Positions 57,395 to 64,000 of a DNA stretch of 64,000 nucleotides are shown piece by piece. Every line of letters starts with the position of its first letter. Positions within the stretch are counted from its first letter, which is position 1. The position numbers and the translations under genes were made by a program. The stretch is from Hyposmocoma kahamanoa. Lineage: Eukaryota > Arthropoda > Insecta > Lepidoptera > Cosmopterigidae. Location of the stretch: positions 843,159 through 907,158 of the forward strand of contig NW_020653713.1 of NCBI RefSeq assembly GCF_003589595.1. Reading direction: 5' to 3'. The notes under the pieces are model-generated. The model was not told the DNA's origin and made no database searches. It saw only the letters and a list, made by a program, of their open reading frames with translations.

Positions 57395-57560
57395 AATTTT
57401 GAAAATGGTGAGCTCGCGTGCCCGCATTGCGAGAGTAGACCTTCGCCCAGAAGATTGTCTACATAAGCCACATGCGAGACCGCGAACGCCGCCTATATCG
57501 GAGCCGAAGTGGTCGCCTTAGCTGAAATCGGCTGGGAGTATTCATGATTACCGACTGGAA
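57395..57560. other. GC-richer island, unassigned
   Basis: A short frame (MVSSRARIARVDLRPEDCLH...) is open for 38 codons. No splice signals or known domain; possibly a LINE scrap. Confidence 0.25.
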
Positions 57561-57564
57561 CACC

Positions 57565-58795
57565 TTCAATAAATGCCCAGCATTGAGACGTGTAATGGAT
57601 TGATGTTGATGGAAAATTTTGGATTACACAAGATCATTTTCTTTTAATGACAAAACCCATTATTGACGTTAAAAATATAAGCTCCACCATATAAAGTTAC
57701 TTACTTGCCTTTTCAAAGACTCCTTTGGACTATTGTATCTTTGGACACATTTGAGGAATACAAACTATCAAAATTGTCTGTTTAAAATTGACCTTTTATT
57801 TATATATAGTCTGTCCTTTTTGTAGACGAAGTAAAATGACACTTGCAGTGTTGCCAGTTTCATAAAACTTAAAACGTCGTGTAGGTATTGTTGACAGTTT
57901 TATCGATAACTTGTGAAACAAAAATAAAATTTTACCAAAAATGTCTGACTTGTGAATGTTAGGACGTTCTTATGACAACTAATTGCGTTATTGCCTTCTT
58001 TATTCTTATTTTGACGTGGTATCGAAATTAATTTTTATTTATATAGATTTTAATAAGAACATGTGGAGTTGATTGTCTATATTGCATTACAATGAAAACG
58101 TTTAAAATATGTCTCTTGTTCGTATTTTTAATACACGCAGACATAGTTCTAAATACAGTGTATGAACTACAAAAATTGGCAATTTAAATGAATCTGTGCC
58201 CAGCAGTTGCACGAATGATTCAAATGAAACTAGTTCAGCTATGTATTGCATAAGCGTCACCAACATTCAGTCGATAGTCGATAGAATATTTATAGACTGC
58301 AATCACTAGTTGGTTGCTAGCGGGCAACACTTTTGTGCAGTGAACTGTCTTTTTACACCATTCTCAAAAAAGACATATACAATGCTTTCGAAGCGAATGC
58401 AGTTTCTATTGGATACCTGTTAAAATGTTTTTAACTTATTATGTTTCTATCCACACTTTATTAAGAAAAATAAAAAGTAACTCCCAGTCCCTTATTGACC
58501 CGTTTACATGACACAATTTCAACAAAGCGGTTCTTTAGCTCCCGCTCACGTCCGTTATCCACCGTTCTACGTGGCTCGGTCTTTTGTAGCTTTACCTAAC
58601 AATTTGACAACATAATTGAAAGACATGGTTCGGGTTCTAATAAATATTGTACGAGTCGGCACTTTTCTTGTGTTCTTTTAATTTTAAGTTAGTATGCAAT
58701 TGATGTATTTCCATTGAATTAAATAGTAAATGTTTTTATTTATTGAATTCATTTTATTAAAATTGACGAAATATATTATAGTTATGGATCAAGAG
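57565..58795. other. No gene seen
   Basis: No supported feature. Confidence 0.4.
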
Positions 58796-58808
58796 AACCA
58801 ATTTCCAC

Positions 58809-58900
58809 ACATAAAAACTTATATACAGCTTCACAGAACTATATTGCTAACAAAGATGTTAGCAATATAGTTCTGTGAAGCTGTATATAAGTTTTTATGT
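58809..58900. repeat. Perfect hairpin, 44-bp arms, 4-nt loop
   Basis: 58809-58852 is the exact reverse complement of 58857-58900, with AAGA between. No mismatches or bulges; pairing stops abruptly at both outer ends. Confidence 0.9.
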
Positions 58901-59162
58901 TATATGTATAAGAATACAACAACTTTTTCTCAAACGTGCTCGGAAATGTTTGTATTACTTTCAAAAAGCGAACAAAACTTTTTCATTTATGGACCATGCG
59001 ACTTCTTTCCGACCAAGGCCTGCAAACTAAGTATGAAAATCCATTACAGTCTTCTTTTCTAAACTTTTGGCAAAAGAAAAACTCATGCAGCCATAACTGC
59101 CCAGTGTTGATAATTGCGAGAATTAAAATACCTTCTTGTACCGCTTACTTATAAAAAAGAAA

Positions 59163-59456
59163 ATGGCGGTAACATTTAAATTAAAGTGTTTTGGTATTCT
59201 TTTGTTTTTTCGTGTATTTTGTATTTTGGTCGCAAAAATGTGTGCTGGTGAGAAAGGCGATAACGAAAATACAGTAGTAGATAAACATTCGAACACATCA
59301 TTAGAAGTTCAGCAGATTACTATTAATGTGCCAGGAAAAACAATCATATTTTCTTTTAGAAATTTACCTTTTCTATTATACATCTTCCTCTCTTTAGTCT
59401 TTTATTATTTCCTCCTTAGAATAATAACGCATAGAAACCTAGCCCGCACACGCTAA
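59163..59456 (+). CDS. Possible small membrane protein (hypothetical)
   Basis: A 97-residue single-exon frame. Residues 1-28 are hydrophobic with a basic start (MAVTFKLKCFGILLFF), signal-peptide-like. A polar middle with an NTS glycosylation site follows, then a hydrophobic stretch at about 61-86 and a basic tail (RIITHRNLARTR). AT-rich DNA easily gives Phe/Leu/Ile-rich chance frames, so this may not be a gene. No family recognised. It ends 103 bases before the THAP exon. Confidence 0.25.
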   Translation: MAVTFKLKCFGILLFFRVFCILVAKMCAGEKGDNENTVVDKHSNTSLEVQQITINVPGKTIIFSFRNLPFLLYIFLSLVFYYFLLRIITHRNLARTR

Positions 59457-59559
59457 GTGAGGCAAATTGAAGCGCGCCCAATGGGCCTACACGAGCGGGC
59501 GGGCCTTCAGTGCTCAAGGTCAACTTGCACCGCGAACAGCTCCAGAATTTTATTTAAAA

Positions 59560-59640
59560 ATGACGAAATGTGCGGTAAATGAGTGTAAAAATACTTCAGA
59601 CGAACATAAAATAGATACTAACATCACATTCCACAAGGAA
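59560..59640 (+). CDS. THAP-domain first exon
   Basis: ATG at 59560 opens MTKCAVNECKNTSDEH and the exon ends ITFHKE before GTAACG, a weak donor. Cys4 and Cys9 (C-x4-C) and FHK fit the first half of a THAP zinc finger. A GC-rich stretch (GAGCGGGCGGGCC at 59495) lies just upstream and could be its promoter. AAGTGAGGCAAA occurs at 59455 and inverted at 59730-59741, flanking the exon. No second exon was recognised nearby. It could be a host THAP gene's first exon or a transposon-derived one. Confidence 0.55.
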
Positions 59641-59784
59641 GTAACGCGTTTCAACTTGAATTTTTATATAAATATTCACTAAAACCGAAAATTAATCTAC
59701 TACTAAAACTAGCCTACATGAATTTGATTTTTGCCTCACTTGTGACAGTTCGTTTGATATGAAACTATAATTCTATGCGTTATT

Positions 59785-59918
59785 ATTCTAGGATTTCCTC
59801 GCATTGTTTGAGAATAATTCTATACATGCCTCGGCGGGAACGGGGATTGCTTGATTCGTATTCGTCCTTGTAACTCATACTCGTCCGGCAATCCCTTACT
59901 TCCCGGCCTCTGCAATAA
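59785..59918. repeat. Inverted-repeat element, copy 2 of 2
   Basis: TTTCCTCGCATTGTTTGA, CTCGGCGGGAACGGGGATTG, AACTCATACTCGTCCGGCAA and CCCGGCCTCT. Here GGCGGGAACGGGGATTGC and GGCAATCCCTTACTTCCCGG are partly complementary. Confidence 0.45.
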
Positions 59919-60343
59919 TGTACTATTGTTCGATGATTTTTAATAATTCATCAAATTTCATTTTCACTTTCGAACAGAAATAAAAATATTTAAATAGATC
60001 GCTGTAAACATAAGTCTATTTTTATGTAACCAATATTCACACCAATAAATGGAATAGAAAGTACTTTATAATTTGTCATTTGTGTTACTGCTATGAGTGT
60101 AAATGGGCGTGTACTTAAAGCAATATGTTTCATAAACAAAAAAAAATATATAATAGATCTATATACACTCCCAAACACTTCTTTTGAGCCACTTTGTATT
60201 TTTAGTATTAAATGCCCTAAGCTTAAAAAATATGTTTGATTGATCAAAAACGATTAATTCAATTTTGAAGCTGGTTTACTAAACGTCGCTTCCGTATGTC
60301 CATGTTGAAAATTTGATTTTGTGAAACCAAGGAAAAACGAGTT

Positions 60344-60512
60344 TAAGGGTCGTATTCTAGAACTATTCAATGCTCAAGTCAGGATTGCAATGGAAACACA
60401 AACACAGGAAATACGACCCTAATGGCAGGTACTTGAGTATGATTTCGAGTGCTTTAAACCATATTCAAGTCCTGACTTGAGCATTGAGTAGAGTTCTAGA
60501 ATACGACCCTAA
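60344..60512. mobile_element. Harbinger-type MITE
   Basis: Element 60347-60509 (163 bp). Ends GGGTCGTATTCTAGAACTAT...CAATGCTCAAGTCAGGA and the matching reverse complement give ~38-bp inverted repeats with a small indel. TAA lies on each side (60344-60346, 60510-60512), the TWA duplication typical of PIF/Harbinger. An internal extra ATACGACCCTAAT at about 60411 hints at a nested or rearranged end. Confidence 0.7.
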
Positions 60513-60599
60513 GTGTCACAAGTCTTGAATTCACCTTTGTCAAATGAAACTCTAGTATGGAAATTTTAAAGAAAACAGTGGCTTATCCGAAAAAATCGT

Positions 60600-61361
60600 C
60601 TATTCCGTGATACCGGCGTCATGAGGGTATTCCGTGACGACTCTTGCAGTATGCGCTCTTGCGTTGTCGTGCTTGGGAATAAAATCTCGGCCTACAAAGC
60701 CAGCACATGGCATTACATGAATTTCGAGGCACTGGCGAATGTATCTGTCGGCATTTAATGGTGGCAGCCGCGGATCCGTTACAACCTCAAGCGCAGTTTT
60801 GCCTTCGGTGGACACTCCTCCCCAGACTGTCCATGAACCCCCGCCACAGCTGACTTTCTCTTTAATGCAACACTGCACAAAATGCTCTACTTGTCTTCGG
60901 TAGACCTTGTTTCTTCCATCATTACCATAGACCATAATCTTAGTTTCATCAGTGAAGAGTATCTGGCTTCAATGACGTGGAGTCCAATGCAAATGTTCTC
61001 GTGCAAATTGGAGTCACGCCATTCGATGAGCTCGTGTCAGTTTGGGCCCGTTCGCTGGCTTATGTGGAGTTAGATCACGTTCCTTAATTCTCCTTCTCAC
61101 AGTTCTAGCGCTAACAGCCTCTCCATTATAGTCTCGCAGCTGTTCTTGGATCTGTACTGAAGTCAGTTGACGATTTCGTAAGCTCGTCGTGAAGATAAAT
61201 CGATCTTGCCCTTCCGTTGTTACACGAAATCGTGGTCTTCCTTGACGGCGAACATAGCCGCTAGTCTCTAAGTACCGATGGTATAATCTTTGCACAGCGG
61301 AACGACTTAAATGCAGTTGTGTCTCATATTTGAGTATAAATTTATTGATAAATTTATGCAT
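60600..61361 (-). pseudogene. Tc1-like transposase pseudogene
   Basis: One minus-strand frame runs from Met at 61361 to about 60600, broken by two in-frame TGA codons (61016-61014 and 60971-60969). N-terminal: helix-turn-helix block SAVQRLYHRYLETSGYVRRQ followed by GRPR, the Tc1 linker motif. Between and after the stops come HLHWTPRH and ILFTDE, whose Asp (60950-60948) is the first catalytic residue. WGGVS and PKHDNARAHTARVV follow, with the second catalytic Asp. The frame then ends at GITE plus a stop, so the third acidic residue and the C-terminus are missing. Both stops could come from single transitions (Arg CGA and Trp TGG to TGA). Inactive. Confidence 0.85.
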
Positions 61362-61399
61362 TTAATAAAAAATGCACACCGAATTGAGTAATTTTTATC

Positions 61400-63120
61400 A
61401 TGGTAGTAAAACATAGTGATATTTAAGATATCTAATTTTACTATTTATTAATATTGCACGATAATATCTAAAAGTAGTCGATACGTAAATATTACAAATT
61501 GTCTCTAAAAATAGGTCAGAAAATTAACTAGAAAATTATTTTTTAATACAGTTGCTCAAAACGTGGTATTTTTCGCACTACAAATCGTGCATTTTTCGCA
61601 CTAGTGCTGTTTACTTTTCCAGTTCTTTTTAAATTTACTGTTGTTTTAAGTCTTAAACATAGAACTAGAGAAGTTGTACATTTATTTAATATTTATGTAC
61701 TTTGTGACGTACATAAGTCATTCATCATTAAAACTTATATTTATTTACAAATACTATATAATGAACGTATCGAGTGGAGGTCCACAGTCTCGGCCTACCC
61801 CTGAATGGGTGACAGGCGAGATTTTTATGTATATATTTATTTGTTCTATGTATTACAGATAAATTGTATCTCACTACCGTGCACGGGTTCCTAAAGAAGT
61901 TTAAACAAAAGTACCAGGACTTCATAATAAGAAAAGTGGTTACAGACCGATATTACAGAAAATAAACAAAAACACCACGATAGAACTAGATTTCCATAGA
62001 CTTTTAACTAATGGTTGCAGTGGTTGTATTTCATTATTTTAATTTACTAGCAGAAAATGAGTTTTGTTTAAATACTGTTTTATTTTACTTTCAATGTAGT
62101 TTTTCGCAAATGTATTAAAAAACGTCGTTTGATACACGTGCGGATTTGTCATTTTCACTTGTCTCGCGTCTTGACCCTCGCCTCTGGCTCGGGCCAAGAA
62201 GCCTCGAGACTCGTGAATAATGACTAACTTTCCGCACTTATATCAAAAATAACTATAATCTACTTCGTATAAAATTGACGAAACCTTGAATCCACGTTGT
62301 AATGAACAAAGTTGATATAATGTGTGCAATTCTGAATATTGTACAGCAAATGTCTGTATTTTTGTCACAAATTCTATGGAATATGCAGTAGATTGTGTCA
62401 GTGGGGAACAAAATAGGATATATACGGCGAGAGCGCTACTATTTTGAATCTTGAGCGTAACGTGGGATTCAATATAACGCTTGAGATGGAAATAAATTTA
62501 CTCCTTCGCTATATTCTGCAGGGAAAATAAATAGAAAAACGCTTTTAAGAAACAACTGCCGCTAAGGATAGTTAGGCAGGTTCATTATTAACAACTTCTA
62601 TAAATCTTTTTGGTGGTATTGTGTTGTTGGACTTGCGGTTCAAAATTGGCAGCCAAAATTCAAATATCACTATCAAAAAAGGGTTAGTCCCTCCTGGTAG
62701 ACGGAATGAAAATGATTCTAAGACAAATGTACAAAAACAATTCGTTCGAGAAAGTTGATTGCGTTTTAAGTCTTAGTAAATTGAATTTGTGTTTGACAAT
62801 AGAAGCTGAACTCTTTTGTGGATTTTTGTTATGCCGCGCACAACGCGATGGTGGCTTTCAAATTTCCAGATCCACAATATGATTTCAACTTTAATTAAAA
62901 TTGAACTTTAAATCAATGATGTTTTAAATTCCAAGATAAAGATTTCTAGAAATTTCTTCTCACATTATTTTTATCACCAAGGATTGTAATACGTATTATT
63001 TTATTTAAGAGTAGGTCAGTGACTATGATGTTACGTTTTTCGATTCTTGGCAGAACAAATGATTACTTTTTGTCAATTGTTGTGTTATTTTAAAATCAAT
63101 GGTGGCATAGTATGAAAATG
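61400..63120. other. No gene seen
   Basis: Includes a short tandem pair (TATTTTTCGCACTA / CATTTTTCGCACTA, 61567-61603). No supported exon. Confidence 0.4.
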
Positions 63121-63130
63121 GTCATTTTTA

Positions 63131-63512
63131 ATCATTAATACAAAGATCGAACACTCAGAAAAAATACCTTCGATCCGGTTGGATTCGAACCGACGTCTTC
63201 TTGCATACCGTGGCAGACGCTATACCAACTAAGCCACGAAACGAACCAACGGACCCAACGAATTTTTCTATGTGCTTGCGTCGTGTCTTTGTATTTGGTT
63301 TTTCAAACGATTTTTTAGTCGTAGCGCCATCCATGAGAAATCTATGAAAGATTTATCACCCAGTTACTACCTTTACAGCTACTAGTCCTGGCGAGAGATG
63401 GCGCTATTCACTGTGTTTTAAACTTTTATTGAATTGATATACAATTATTTTTTGGAAAATTACTCCACTAGTTTGTTGTAATCATTAATACAAAGATCGA
63501 ACACTTAGAAAA
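63131..63512 (-). repeat. tRNA-bearing repeat T350, best copy, with direct end repeats
   Basis: On the minus strand: a tail (TTCGATCTTTGTATTAATGA) at 63512-63481, the head (CAAACTAGTGGAGTAATTTT), body, tRNA-like region at about 63240-63170 (GTGGCTTAGTTGGTATAGCG A box, GGTTCGAATCC B box), and the tail again at 63162-63131. The two tail copies match at 31 of 32 positions and lie 350 bp apart. Confidence 0.7.
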
Positions 63513-63589
63513 TGTCAGTTTTAAGTTACTTAATGTGAATATTTATGCATAATACCTCCCACTAACTGTGAGGAATAACTTCATAAGCT

Positions 63590-63735
63590 TTGGAAAATGT
63601 CGGAAGTCCACATTCTGCATTGGGTCAGCGTGGCGGACTATGACTTGAGTCCTCTTCTTACAGAAGACCCGTGCCCAGAAGTGTGACGTATGATGGAATG
63701 GGACGGGTTGACTATGATGATGATGTTGCTGTGCT
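63590..63735 (+). repeat. RTE-type LINE 3' tail
   Basis: CATTGGGTCAGCGTGGCGGA, CTATGACTTGAGTCC, GAAGACCCGTGCCCAGAAGT and a GATGATGATG simple tail. Confidence 0.55.
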
Positions 63736-64000
63736 ACTCTGATGCTTATTATACATGACAGTGATGGATTGTGGTAAATGGTGCGTTTATGACATATTAA
63801 TTTACATAAGAGCGTGTTCTATTTATATAAATGTGAAACTTTACTTGTGATCAGGCGTACTTACACTCAACCCAACAACATGGTTCTTTATGATACAATA
63901 TTTGAGAGGATCTCATACCCGCAATGAATTTATCTCAAATGCAGGATAAATGTTATGTCTTGCTTCAGCCAATTCTCTTTATTAATAAGTATCACTTGAG

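Noticed and set aside
57395..57560. Host coding exon
   Set aside because: GC-rich with a 38-codon frame but no splice sites; too weak to call.
58809..58900. microRNA precursor
   Set aside because: Completely perfect 44-bp pairing and a 4-base loop do not fit typical animal precursors; kept as an unexplained hairpin.
63170..63240. A tRNA gene on the minus strand
   Set aside because: tRNA-like, but embedded in the T350 repeat found at several other places; no closed acceptor stem.

Overview
The window looks like AT-rich, intron-scale nuclear DNA from an insect, most likely a moth or butterfly. This rests on the absence of operons or dense coding, on the short microsatellites, and above all on the repeat content: tRNA-derived SINEs, Jockey/CR1/R1/RTE-type LINE pieces, Penelope-like ends and many small inverted-repeat elements of the kinds that crowd lepidopteran genomes. 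No species can be named from sequence alone.

Host coding sequence is sparse. Two short GC-rich segments on the minus strand (18921-19010 and 5079-5235) have splice signals on both sides, open frames and matching intron phases, so they can be read as consecutive exons of one minus-strand gene with an intron of about 13.7 kb. The peptide resembles the region before the N-terminal calmodulin-binding part of insect PDE1 (from memory, tentative). Most of the window would then be intron or upstream flank of that gene.

The remainder is a transposon graveyard. Retroelements: a 5'-truncated Jockey-type LINE with an open 562-residue reverse-transcriptase frame and a 24-A tail (12790-14619); a broken R1-type 3' end (about 31985-33188); several Jockey, CR1 and RTE tails; Penelope-like C-terminal (GIY-YIG end) and terminal fragments in about ten places; two clear tRNA-derived families, a third likely one, and a 290-bp family with an A-rich tail. 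DNA transposons: a Tc1 transposase broken by two stop codons (60600-61361), two mariner scraps, and several MITE families, some with identifiable target-site duplications.

The most notable find is a 510-bp element at 40242-40751. It has terminal inverted repeats of about 33 bp, a perfect 8-bp target duplication and a first exon encoding the start of a THAP zinc finger, which is the architecture of the P-element superfamily. Two further THAP-like first exons lie at about 38820 (decayed) and 59560. A separate three-copy MITE family also has 31-bp terminal repeats beginning CA and 8-bp duplications, and one copy sits in a sequence whose empty counterpart is also in the window. Other structural oddities are a cluster of six short palindromes (26528-26753), a perfect 44-bp-arm hairpin (58809-58900), and a tRNA-bearing repeat whose units carry the same short sequence at both ends.
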